Assembly (NCBI RefSeq): GCF_001713455.1
Contig: NZ_CP016463.1
Span: 186,001 to 250,000 of the forward strand
Source: Bosea sp. RAC05
Lineage (GTDB): Bacteria; Pseudomonadota; Alphaproteobacteria; Rhizobiales; Beijerinckiaceae
DNA: 64,000 nt
Reading direction: 5' to 3'
Below are positions 35,199 through 43,114 of this stretch, piece by piece; within the stretch, counting starts at the first letter, position 1; the number at the start of each line of letters is the position of its first letter. The position numbers and the translations under genes were made by a program. The notes under the pieces are model-generated. The model was not told the origin of the DNA. It was given only the letters and a program-made list of their open reading frames with translations, and did no database searches.

Positions 35199-35705
35199 AT
35201 GCGAGACTTAACCGTCAATGTTAGGTCGGAGCCGCTTCATCCGCAGGCGCGCGCGCTACCTGCCGTCCTATTGGCTGTGATGTTTTGGGTGTTGGGAGCA
35301 GATGACTCTTCGGCTCAGCAAATCACGGTCGTCGATGCGCAGTGCAGGGCAAATATCATAGCTGCATGTTTGGCGTACAACAAAGAACGTCCTAATCACT
35401 GTCCACTAGGCGCAGTTGCGGTACTTGGCCCCGTTGGAGACGCTATATGCCCCGATGGCCCCGCTTCGTCAGGGAAAGGGTCGATAGCGGAACAGTGCAT
35501 TATTCGAGCGGATGCTCATGAGGCTCGAACCTGCTTGAGAACGATCGATCTGCCGTCTCTCGCCAACAGCGCCGGCGTCATCAAGGAGCTGGCCGAAACG
35601 AACGCCATTTTACGCTCTGACATGCGTACGCTCCTGAACGGCTTCTGCAAATCTTACTCCCCCAAGCCGGAGACATGCGATGTCACGATCCCGGCTCCAA
35701 AATAG
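35199..35705 (+). CDS. secreted Cys-containing protein (168 aa)
   Basis: GGGGGCGTCC precedes the ATG. The N-terminal signal peptide ends near SSAQQ. The mature part has seven to eight Cys in pairs (AACLAYNK, NHCPLG, ICPDG, EQCIIR, TCLRT, FCKSYS, TCDV) and so is probably disulfide-bonded in the periplasm or outside. Codon use is more AT-rich than in the neighbours, as in the preceding intergenic stretch. Its 3' end overlaps the start of the 1023-aa gene by 26 bases. No family recognised. Confidence 0.7.
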   Translation: MRDLTVNVRSEPLHPQARALPAVLLAVMFWVLGADDSSAQQITVVDAQCRANIIAACLAYNKERPNHCPLGAVAVLGPVGDAICPDGPASSGKGSIAEQCIIRADAHEARTCLRTIDLPSLANSAGVIKELAETNAILRSDMRTLLNGFCKSYSPKPETCDVTIPAPK

Positions 35706-38700
35706 CCAGATCTCTCTTGCCAGCCTGACGATCGCGCTTTTTGCGACCATCGGACCAGGACACGCGCAGTACCAGACCCCATCCGAGGGTGCCCAACTAT
35801 GGGCCGCTGGTCCTAGACAGTTCGGTCCGGTCCCTTATGCACTGATCCAGGCGGAAGCGCTGACCGAGCAGGAGCAGGCTGCATTCCGCCAAGCGTCCAG
35901 AGATCGGATGCGGGACGAGGCTAAGCGGGTCGAGCAACTCCGCGACGCGGCCGGGCCGGCCAAAGTGTCCCAGGCAGAGCGTTCGCAGGCAGCAGACAAC
36001 CTCATCGACACGCTGAGGGTGGCGCACCAGAGGATGGTGCTCGACAAGCGACAGGCTGAGGACGCTGGCGTCGCAGCCAATATCATCCTGGCAGGTGCCG
36101 GATTGGCAACCGGAGGGGCCACCGGCGCCGCATTGACGCTGGCGGGACCTGCACTCAGCGACAAGTTCAATCGGGGCGTCCAGGATCTGTCGGGTTACGA
36201 GAAGGACTACAAGGCGGCGGTCAACAATGCCGTGGAACTCGCGCTGTTGCGAACAGACCCTGCGGTGCGAGCCAAGTGGACGAAGCAAGGCATCACGGAC
36301 GCAAACCGAGAGGTTGCCGCAAACGAGCTTTTTGGAGATTCGAACCAGTTCTTCCAGGACGGAATGGGCAAGGCCTTGCCGCAAGAGCTGCGTGCGGAGC
36401 TGGCGGGCATCCAAACGGGCATTCTGAAGAAGGGGATTGAAACCGTCGCGGCGAGACAGGCGCGTGGCGAGAAAGACCTCGAGGCGTTCAAGAAATCGGC
36501 CGGCGACCAATTCGAAGCTCAGAAGCAGCGCACGACCCAATTGGTCTCTCAGGTTCAGACGCTGCGAAAAGCCGTCGCAAACCAGGTCGAGGCGATTGAC
36601 CTCCTCGCTCGCAATACAGCGACGCAGATGCAGCGCCTCGATGCCAAGATCGCGGGTCTCGATGACCAGGCAAGGGCCACTCAGAATGCAATGCTCAGGC
36701 AGATGTCTCCGAGAGACAGGCTGATGGCGCTTGAGGACCCCGCGTTCCTGCGACCGAAGACGGCCGAGGAGGCCGCACAGCGAGCAATTGAGGTTCAGTC
36801 ACTCAGGCGATTTGATCGCGTCATGACGACCAGGGACAGCCTGAGCGATGGCCTCGATGGGATTGGCCAGGCTGCCGGCTTCGCTGTCGCCATCGGGATA
36901 CCGATCGACACCTACAATCTCAATCGTAACATCGCGACCGCCAAAGCAGGTATCAACCTCGTGGCGTCTCTGGCGACAGGGAACTACTTCGGTGCGTTGA
37001 GCTCGATGGGCGGGCTTTTTGGTGGGGGAGGGGGCCAGGACGGAACGACAGCGGCCTTGGCGGAGATCAGCGGTAAGCTCGACAAGGTCATGGCGCTCCA
37101 GCGGGAGACCCTGCAGCGGATCCAGGACCTGTCCGACAAGATCGACCGAAACCAGATCGAGATCATGTCGACGCTGCGCAGAATGGAGGAGAAGATCGAC
37201 CACGCGAATGCCATGGCTGCAAACGAAAAAGCTAAGCCTTATGCGGCGTGCAGAGGCTTCCTGAACATCGCACGTGAGAAAAAGATCGAAATCAAGTCGG
37301 GCGTCTATCCGACTTACCGGAAACGCATCGAACATTTTGAAGCGGACCAACTCGCCGTCGGCCAGTCACGAGCTGCTGACTGCTACCAGTGGCTCCAGGA
37401 CGTCATCGTGCCTGGGGAACCCATGCCTGGACAGACTGTCTTCGAACCTGCTTTCGTGATGAGGGCAGTGACTTGGGAAGCCTCCGATATAGGCTCCCCT
37501 AACAGCACAAAAGGCATCTTCGATGCCATGTGGACTGCGCATGTTGCGATGCTCGGGTGGGGTACTGTTGGTCCGGGCGGATCCGTCGGGAGCATCAAAG
37601 AGAACTGCGTGAAGCGAGCAGCCGGATTCCTGGCGATGGCGCCCACACGCGTGGGATCCCTGCGCGATGAAAGGTTCGCCTGCACCCCCGAGAAGGAAGA
37701 CATCCCCGCAGGCCGGTGGCTGCGCGACACGGCCGGCAGGGACGTCGGCAGTTCGGAACTGTCCAAGCACATCATTTCCAGTCAGCTCGCCAACCATCTG
37801 GGCGAGATGATCCTGTTCATAACTCCGTTCTTCGAGCTCGCGATCCAGGCACCCGGCGACAAGCTCCGGCTGCCGCTGCCGAAGGAGCTGCTCTCCGGAG
37901 CAGCGGGAAAGGATCCAAAACGCCTTGCAAACGCCGCCAGGGCGGTTGCGATGACCGCGAGCTATCCTGATCAGATCAACCTCGCCATCGCTCAGGAAAC
38001 CGTCATGAGCGGCACTGCGCTCGCCCCAGTTCTGGCGAAAACACTCATGGCCCATGCATTTGGTGCCAACCTGCCGGCAACATCACGGGGTTCGATCAAG
38101 AAGGATCTGGCAGCGGCAGACGGTCAGGATGAAGCAGGCATCGCCGCGGCAGACCGGAAGCACTGCGCTGTCACATCGCGAAGCTGGACATCAGCACCGT
38201 ATCTGGCCGCAGCCTGCCTCGTCAGCAACAACCCGCTTCTCGCACGCAATGTCGGCCGAATGATTGCCGCTGAGCAGCTCGATGGCAAAGGGAACAGCCG
38301 ACTGACAATCGCGCAGGCCTACCTGGCTTCCGAAGCCTGGATGAAGGATCTCATGCCGGCCGTCACGACGCTGAAGCGATCGGATCCTGCCAACAAGCTC
38401 TCCTGGACCTGGTCGTACCAGGAGCCCGGCATCGCGACGCGAACGATCCTGTTTCCGATGGCAAGCGAGCTGACCTCGGGCTTTCTGGAGCAGAGCCTGC
38501 CGGTCGCGAGGCTGGTCGAGTTGCGAGGACGGTTCGACATTCGCAACCAGGCCAACGCAGCGGATGCCTTGCTCTCGGCGGCAGGGCGAGCATCGGCAGG
38601 CGGATCTGAAGGCGCCAAAGGCCCTATCGATGAAGCGGCGGCCCGGATTTCGGCAATGACCCCGCGCGCAAGGGAAACTGCGCGTTGGGCCCTGACAAAC

Positions 38701-38751
38701 GGCGCGAGGGCCGAGTCCCAGCTCATCGAAACGTCAATAGGCACTTGGTGA
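35680..38751 (+). CDS. large secreted coiled-coil protein (1023 aa)
   Basis: The longest gene in the window. A signal peptide ends near GPGHAQ. Residues about 55-110 and 240-345 are strongly helical and Gln/Arg/Glu-rich, predicted coiled coil. A Gly/Ala hydrophobic patch (IILAGAGLATGGATGAALTL) lies near 130-150, a second Gly-rich patch (GLFGGGGGQDG) near 445, then a further coiled coil with IQDLSDKIDRNQIEIMSTL. The C-terminal 500 residues are a mixed alpha/beta domain with scattered Cys. I do not recognise the family. Coiled coils combined with Gly-rich hydrophobic patches occur in secreted toxins and surface adhesins; here, inside a pilus locus, a pilus-associated or exported effector is plausible. 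Confidence 0.75.
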   Translation: MSRSRLQNSQISLASLTIALFATIGPGHAQYQTPSEGAQLWAAGPRQFGPVPYALIQAEALTEQEQAAFRQASRDRMRDEAKRVEQLRDAAGPAKVSQAERSQAADNLIDTLRVAHQRMVLDKRQAEDAGVAANIILAGAGLATGGATGAALTLAGPALSDKFNRGVQDLSGYEKDYKAAVNNAVELALLRTDPAVRAKWTKQGITDANREVAANELFGDSNQFFQDGMGKALPQELRAELAGIQTGILKKGIETVAARQARGEKDLEAFKKSAGDQFEAQKQRTTQLVSQVQTLRKAVANQVEAIDLLARNTATQMQRLDAKIAGLDDQARATQNAMLRQMSPRDRLMALEDPAFLRPKTAEEAAQRAIEVQSLRRFDRVMTTRDSLSDGLDGIGQAAGFAVAIGIPIDTYNLNRNIATAKAGINLVASLATGNYFGALSSMGGLFGGGGGQDGTTAALAEISGKLDKVMALQRETLQRIQDLSDKIDRNQIEIMSTLRRMEEKIDHANAMAANEKAKPYAACRGFLNIAREKKIEIKSGVYPTYRKRIEHFEADQLAVGQSRAADCYQWLQDVIVPGEPMPGQTVFEPAFVMRAVTWEASDIGSPNSTKGIFDAMWTAHVAMLGWGTVGPGGSVGSIKENCVKRAAGFLAMAPTRVGSLRDERFACTPEKEDIPAGRWLRDTAGRDVGSSELSKHIISSQLANHLGEMILFITPFFELAIQAPGDKLRLPLPKELLSGAAGKDPKRLANAARAVAMTASYPDQINLAIAQETVMSGTALAPVLAKTLMAHAFGANLPATSRGSIKKDLAAADGQDEAGIAAADRKHCAVTSRSWTSAPYLAAACLVSNNPLLARNVGRMIAAEQLDGKGNSRLTIAQAYLASEAWMKDLMPAVTTLKRSDPANKLSWTWSYQEPGIATRTILFPMASELTSGFLEQSLPVARLVELRGRFDIRNQANAADALLSAAGRASAGGSEGAKGPIDEAAARISAMTPRARETARWALTNGARAESQLIETSIGTW

Positions 38752-38819
38752 CCAACCCCGCGCCTTAGTGCCTCGCAAGGATCAGCAGTAACCTCCTCCG
38801 ATCATCCAGGAGGTTCTCT

Positions 38820-39467
38820 ATGTCCAGCACCCGTCGCATCGCCGTCTCTGCCACGCCTCAGCACGCCATTCAGGGCGACGACGGCAAGGTGTCGTTCGCC
38901 GCGGTGACCGAATCCATCGCCTATGGCCGCATGAACGGCCGGCCCTATGCCGAGATCGCACCCTGCCGCTTCGACGGCGACAGCATCGAACGCGTCGATG
39001 CCGCGGATGCCCAGTTCTGGACGGTCTATACCCGCCATCCCGAGCGCGTGGGCAAAGAGACCCAATACCTCGCTCAGGCGATCTCCGACCACGAGTCGCG
39101 CGAGCACGCTCTATCCTTCGCGCTGAACGGAATCGGTGAGGACGCCGAGATCGTGTTCTGGCGCGAGTCGGTGAACCCCACTGTCGACCTCACGGGCGAG
39201 GAAGCGACGCTGACCGTCGACTGGGAGAGCGGCGAACCTGTGCGGTTCACCGGCATCACCGATCACGGCCTGGCGACGTTTTCGCGCGCCGACACGGCAG
39301 AATACCGTGATTTCATGGCCAAGAACGGGCTCGAAGGCAAACCAGAAGCCATCGATTGGATCATGGTGAGCGGCACCCACATCGATGGCTCCCCCGAAGT
39401 GGCCGAGGTCGATGCGCGAGAGGACTTCCTGCACATGACCATGGAGGATAACGCCATCAGTCCTTGA
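38820..39467 (+). CDS. hypothetical protein (215 aa)
   Basis: The ATG follows a strong AGGAGG. The protein is soluble, acidic and beta-rich, without export signal. No family recognised. Its last codons contain the sequence ATCAGTCCTTGAGG, which recurs 191 bases downstream in the leader of the pilin gene. Confidence 0.65.
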   Translation: MSSTRRIAVSATPQHAIQGDDGKVSFAAVTESIAYGRMNGRPYAEIAPCRFDGDSIERVDAADAQFWTVYTRHPERVGKETQYLAQAISDHESREHALSFALNGIGEDAEIVFWRESVNPTVDLTGEEATLTVDWESGEPVRFTGITDHGLATFSRADTAEYRDFMAKNGLEGKPEAIDWIMVSGTHIDGSPEVAEVDAREDFLHMTMEDNAISP

Positions 39468-39660
39468 GGTCTGGATGGAATGATAAATTTTTTCGAGGCA
39501 TTTTTATCAATGTTTTCAGGATGATGGATGGATTGGTGAACGGGCCGTGAAGAAAATCGGCTATTTCCTCTACAAATGAGGATTGTCCCGAATCCGCGAT
39601 TCACACATCTTCAATTCATGCCCGGCGGCACCAAGGACTGACGCAGATCAGTCCTTGAGG
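39456..39660 (+). repeat. direct repeat ATCAGTCCTTGAGG (two exact copies)
   Basis: An exact 14-base repeat occurs at 39456-39469, across the stop codon of the 215-aa gene, and at 39647-39660, in the leader of the pilin gene. The second copy forms the right arm of a hairpin. It could be a regulator site or a short duplication; no other copies of full length were noticed. Confidence 0.45.
39633..39656. promoter_or_regulatory. inverted repeat AAGGACTGA-N6-TCAGTCCTT in pilin leader
   Basis: A perfect nine-base dyad with a six-base loop, about 65 bases upstream of the pilin ATG. No T-tract follows, so it is not a Rho-independent terminator. It could be an operator or, if transcribed, a stabilising 5' hairpin for an abundant pilin mRNA. 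Confidence 0.5.
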
Positions 39661-39721
39661 CCGAGGGGCTACCAACCAGAAAACCTTGGCCGTCCCGGCC
39701 TCTCGGAGAGAGTCTCACACC

Positions 39722-40177
39722 ATGTTCCAGCTGATCGTCGCTGTCATCTCGATCGCCCTGATCGCCGTCCTCGCTGCGGCTTCGTTCTACTACGGCGGCA
39801 CCGCCTTCAACCAGTCCTCGCTGAAGGGCCAGGTGACGGCGCTCGTCAACGCCGGCCAGCAGGTCGCCGGCGCGCAGGCTCTCTACGCCACCGACACGGG
39901 CTCCAAGGCCGGCACGCTCGCCGCCCTGCTCTATGACGGCAAGTACCTCGCTTCGACCCCGGCCAAGCCGGCGGCTGCCTCGAACGGCACCTGGGCCACG
40001 AACGGCTCCACGGCTTCGATCGCGATCGACCTGACCGGCACCCCGCTCACCAACTTCTGCACGGAAGTCGCGAAGCAGGCCGGCGGCGCCAACCCCGTCG
40101 ACGCGAACCTGCCCTCGACCCAGCAGTTCGGCTGCGTCGGCACCGCCTCGGCGGCGTCCTTCGAGTTCCGCGTCTGA
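39722..40177 (+). CDS. putative major pilin (151 aa)
   Basis: The ATG at 39722 has GGAGAG upstream. The protein begins MFQLIVAVISIALIAVLAA, a 20-residue hydrophobic helix starting at residue 2, followed by SFYYGGTAFNQ, a helix with VTALVNAGQQVAGAQALYA as in PilS-type pilins, and a Ser/Ala/Thr-rich C-terminal domain with two Cys (FCTEV, FGCVG). Unlike classical prepilins there is no leader peptide and no Glu5. The strong terminator and hairpin leader suggest high, monocistronic expression, so I propose this as the major subunit. Confidence 0.7.
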   Translation: MFQLIVAVISIALIAVLAAASFYYGGTAFNQSSLKGQVTALVNAGQQVAGAQALYATDTGSKAGTLAALLYDGKYLASTPAKPAAASNGTWATNGSTASIAIDLTGTPLTNFCTEVAKQAGGANPVDANLPSTQQFGCVGTASAASFEFRV

Positions 40178-40213
40178 TCCTTCGGGTCTGACGTCCATCG
40201 GGACGGTAGGGAA

Positions 40214-40243
40214 GGCGGGGCCTCGTGCCCCGCCTTTTCTTTT
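40214..40243 (+). terminator. Rho-independent terminator after pilin gene
   Basis: Stem GGCGGGGC / GCCCCGCC with a five-base loop, followed by TTTTCTTTT. It ends the pilin transcript about 37 bases after the stop codon. Confidence 0.85.
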
Positions 40244-40290
40244 ATCAAGGACTGGGTTGCTGGATTGCAGGTCAATCCATGAGTTCAGCA

Positions 40291-40320
40291 TTGACCGAAC
40301 CGTGTCAGCCGTTAATCTAT
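40291..40320 (+). promoter_or_regulatory. candidate promoter of the second pilin gene
   Basis: TTGACC at 40291-40296 is followed after 17-19 bases by an AT-rich AATCTATAG that could serve as the -10 region. It lies 86 bases before the ATG at 40406. The match to an alphaproteobacterial sigma-70 promoter is fair, not strong. Confidence 0.4.
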
Positions 40321-40405
40321 AGAAGCTGAATTCTTCGATTCATGAATCGCGTTCCAACGAGGATAGAAACCTCGCGCCGCCGTTCCGCCAGGAGGTCCTA
40401 GGGCC

Positions 40406-40858
40406 ATGTTCAATTTGATCATCGCTGCGATCGTCGTCGTCGTCATCGCCATCTTGACCATTGCGAGCATCTTCTATGGCGGCAATGCATTCTCGCTGGC
40501 GAGCGACAAGGGGCGTTACGCCCAGTACATCAACCACGGTGAGCAGATCGCAGCGGCGATCAAGCTCTACCAGATCGACAAGGGTGCGGCTCCATCCGGA
40601 ACGGCCACTGAGATCGTTCAGATCCTCTCCCAGTCGGATGCGAGCGGCCGCACTTACCTGTCGAGCAGCCCGGTCGGCGACTGGTATGTGACCGAGGGTA
40701 TCATCTACCGCAAGCTGCTCGACAACGAAGAATGCAAGCGGATGAACACGGTCGCCGGCAAGGACGTGAGCCTGGCGTCCGCCAGCAACGGCTGCCCGCC
40801 CTGTGACGATGCGGTCTTCTCCGAGTGGCCGGCCTGCGCGCGCACCTCGATCAACTGA
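40406..40858 (+). CDS. pilin-like protein (150 aa)
   Basis: AGGAGG precedes the ATG. The N-terminus MFNLIIAAIVVVVIAILTI followed by SIFYGGNAFS is clearly paralogous to the pilin at 39722, again without leader or Glu5. The globular part has four Cys, two as CPPC near the C-terminus. The gene has its own terminator. Likely a second major or a minor pilin. Confidence 0.7.
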   Translation: MFNLIIAAIVVVVIAILTIASIFYGGNAFSLASDKGRYAQYINHGEQIAAAIKLYQIDKGAAPSGTATEIVQILSQSDASGRTYLSSSPVGDWYVTEGIIYRKLLDNEECKRMNTVAGKDVSLASASNGCPPCDDAVFSEWPACARTSIN

Positions 40859-40884
40859 CAAGATGCCCTCAAAGTCGTGGATGA

Positions 40885-40910
40885 GGCCCCGGGAAACCGG
40901 GGCCTTTGTC
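40885..40910 (+). terminator. Rho-independent terminator between pilin gene and recA
   Basis: Stem GGCCCCGG / CCGGGGCC closed by a short GAAA-containing loop, then TTTGTCGTTT. Separates the pilin transcript from recA. Confidence 0.8.
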
Positions 40911-40999
40911 GTTTCGGGCCTTCGCCTGCGAGCTTGGCCAGTAAGGTCTGTCCACGAATCGTCGAGAATCCATTCGGCGACACATCCAAGGGAAAGCGG

Positions 41000-42043
41000 A
41001 TGAAGGACACGACGAACAAGGGCGGCGGCTCGGATGACAAGCAGAAGGCACTCGACCAAGCGCTGGCACAAATCGAGCGCTCGTTCGGCAAGGGCTCGAT
41101 CATGCGGTTGGGCTCCAAGGACGCGCTGGCAGGTGTCGAGACGGTCTCGACGGGCTCACTGGGCCTCGACATCGCACTGGGCGTAGGCGGGCTTCCCAAG
41201 GGACGCATCATCGAGATCTATGGTCCGGAGTCGTCGGGCAAGACCACGCTGACGCTTCACACCATCGCCGAGGCGCAGAAGAAGGGTGGCGTCTGCGCCT
41301 TCGTCGATGCCGAGCACGCGCTCGATCCGGTCTACGCGCGCAAGCTCGGCGTCGATCTGGACAACCTGCTGATCTCGCAGCCCGACACCGGCGAGCAGGC
41401 CCTGGAGATCACAGACACGCTGGTGCGCTCGGGCGCCATCGACATTCTGGTCGTGGACTCGGTCGCAGCTCTCACGCCGAAGGCGGAAATCGAGGGCGAG
41501 ATGGGCGATCAGCTGCCCGGCCTGCAGGCTCGCCTGATGAGCCAGGCGCTGCGCAAGCTGACAGCCTCGATCTCACGCTCGAACTGCATGGTGATCTTCG
41601 TCAACCAGATCCGCATGAAGATCGGCGTGATGTACGGCAGCCCGGAGACGACCACCGGAGGCAATGCGCTGAAGTTCTACGCCTCGGTACGTCTCGACAT
41701 CCGCCGCATTTCGACGCTGAAGGAGCGCGACGAGGCCACCGGCAACCAGGTTCGCGTCAAGGTCGTCAAGAACAAGGTCGCGCCGCCGTTCAAGCAGGTC
41801 GAGTTCGACATCATGTTCGGCGAGGGCATCTCGAAAGTCGGCGAGCTCGTCGATCTGGGGGTGAAGGCGTCTATCGTCGAGAAGTCGGGTGCCTGGTTCT
41901 CCTATGACAGCCAGCGCCTGGGTCAGGGCCGCGAGAACGCGAAGACCTTCCTGAAGGAGAACCCTGCCATCGCAGCCGACATCGAGGCGAAGATCCGCGC
42001 CAACGCGCCTGCGGTCATCGACAAGGTGATGATGGAGGAGTAG
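41000..42043 (+). CDS. recA: recombinase RecA
   Basis: A full-length 347-residue RecA. Walker [11 protein letters not shown] is at about residues 74-83; [20 protein letters not shown] carries Walker B and loop L1; the L2 region and the DNA-binding [20 protein letters not shown] follow; the C-terminal domain ends in an acidic stretch. RecA pairs homologous DNA and triggers the SOS response. The ATG at 41000 (AAGGGAAAGCGG upstream) gives the typical N-terminus with [20 protein letters not shown] plasmid recA is unusual. No GAAC-N7-GAAC LexA box of the alphaproteobacterial type was seen between the terminator and the start, so SOS control is not evident. Confidence 0.96.
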   Translation: MKDTTNKGGGSDDKQKALDQALAQIERSFGKGSIMRLGSKDALAGVETVSTGSLGLDIALGVGGLPKGRIIEIYGPESSGKTTLTLHTIAEAQKKGGVCAFVDAEHALDPVYARKLGVDLDNLLISQPDTGEQALEITDTLVRSGAIDILVVDSVAALTPKAEIEGEMGDQLPGLQARLMSQALRKLTASISRSNCMVIFVNQIRMKIGVMYGSPETTTGGNALKFYASVRLDIRRISTLKERDEATGNQVRVKVVKNKVAPPFKQVEFDIMFGEGISKVGELVDLGVKASIVEKSGAWFSYDSQRLGQGRENAKTFLKENPAIAADIEAKIRANAPAVIDKVMMEE

Positions 42044-42072
42044 GCGCCGGCATCATGGGCCGACAGCGACAG

Positions 42073-42097
42073 GGGAGGCGAGAGCCTCCCTTTTCTG
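42073..42097 (+). terminator. Rho-independent terminator of recA
   Basis: Stem GGGAGGC / GCCTCCC with a GAGA loop, followed by TTTTCTG, 30 bases after the recA stop. On the minus strand there is no T-tract. Confidence 0.8.
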
Positions 42098-42099
42098 TG

Positions 42100-43107
42100 T
42101 CAGGCGTCGGCTTCCGCAAACAGCCCGAACTGAACCTGCGGCTTGTCGGCCGGCGCCTGCATGCCGATGTGATCGAAAGCCCGCGGAGTGAGAACCCGGC
42201 CTCGAGGTGTGCGTTGGAGGAAGCCCTGCTGGATCATGTAGGGCTCGACGACGTCCTCCAGGGCATCGCGAGGCTCCGACAGAGCTGCCGCGATGGTCTC
42301 GATGCCGACAGGGCCGCCGCCGAATGACTTGGCTACGATGTCGATGTAGCGGCGATCCATCTGGTCGAGCCCGATTGAATCGACACCCAGCCGGCCGAGA
42401 GCGTGGTCGGCGATCTCCCGCGTAATTGTGGGCTCGCCGGCGACGACCGCGAAGTCACGCACACGGCGGATCAGCCGGCCGGCGATGCGCGGGGTACCGC
42501 GGGACCGCCGAGCGATTTCCAGGGCGCCTTCCGGAGACATCTGGATCCCGAGCACGCGCGCGGCCCGGCTCACGACTAGTTCGAGCTCCTCGATCGAGTA
42601 GTAAGCCAGCCGGATCGGGATCCCGAAGCGATCGCGCAAGGGCGTTGTCAGGAGCCCAGCCCGCGTGGTTGCGCCAACCAGGGTGAAGCGCGGCAGATCG
42701 ATCTTCACCGATCGGGCCGCCGGGCCTTCGCCGATGATCAGATCAAGCTGGTAGTCCTCCATCGCCGGGTAGAGGATTTCCTCGATCTGGGGCGCCAGCC
42801 GGTGGATTTCGTCGATGAAGAGCACGTCATGCTCGTCGAGCGTTGTCAGCAGGGCTGCAAGATCGCCAGCCTTGGCAATGACGGGCCCCGACGTCGACTT
42901 GAAGTTCACGCCCATCTCTCGTGCGACGATCTGCGCCAGCGTGGTCTTGCCCAGGCCAGGCGGACCAACAAAGAGCACATGGTCGAGCGCGTCCTTCCGC
43001 GACCGCGCGGCGTCGATGAAGATCTTCAGGTTGGCACGGGCCGCTGCCTGGCCGTTGAAGTCGGCCAGGGTCTGGGGGCGAAGGAACTGATCGATATCAT
43101 CACTCAT
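42100..43107 (-). CDS. ruvB: Holliday junction helicase RuvB
   Basis: A 335-residue RuvB of full length. It has the N-terminal [12 protein letters not shown], Walker [13 protein letters not shown] near residue 48, Walker [10 protein letters not shown], sensor 1 [17 protein letters not shown] with the arginine finger region, and the C-terminal winged helix ending [17 protein letters not shown]. RuvB is the ring motor that drives Holliday-junction branch migration with RuvA and RuvC. Neither ruvA nor ruvC is in the window. It starts seven bases after the stop of the beta-helix pilin gene, so the two are probably cotranscribed, an odd pairing. Confidence 0.95.
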   Translation of the reverse strand: MSDDIDQFLRPQTLADFNGQAAARANLKIFIDAARSRKDALDHVLFVGPPGLGKTTLAQIVAREMGVNFKSTSGPVIAKAGDLAALLTTLDEHDVLFIDEIHRLAPQIEEILYPAMEDYQLDLIIGEGPAARSVKIDLPRFTLVGATTRAGLLTTPLRDRFGIPIRLAYYSIEELELVVSRAARVLGIQMSPEGALEIARRSRGTPRIAGRLIRRVRDFAVVAGEPTITREIADHALGRLGVDSIGLDQMDRRYIDIVAKSFGGGPVGIETIAAALSEPRDALEDVVEPYMIQQGFLQRTPRGRVLTPRAFDHIGMQAPADKPQVQFGLFAEADA

Positions 43108-43114
43108 GATGGCC

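Noticed and set aside
40911..40999. LexA (SOS) box in front of recA
   Set aside because: No GAAC-N7-GAAC or GTTC-N7-GTTC arrangement found in the leader.
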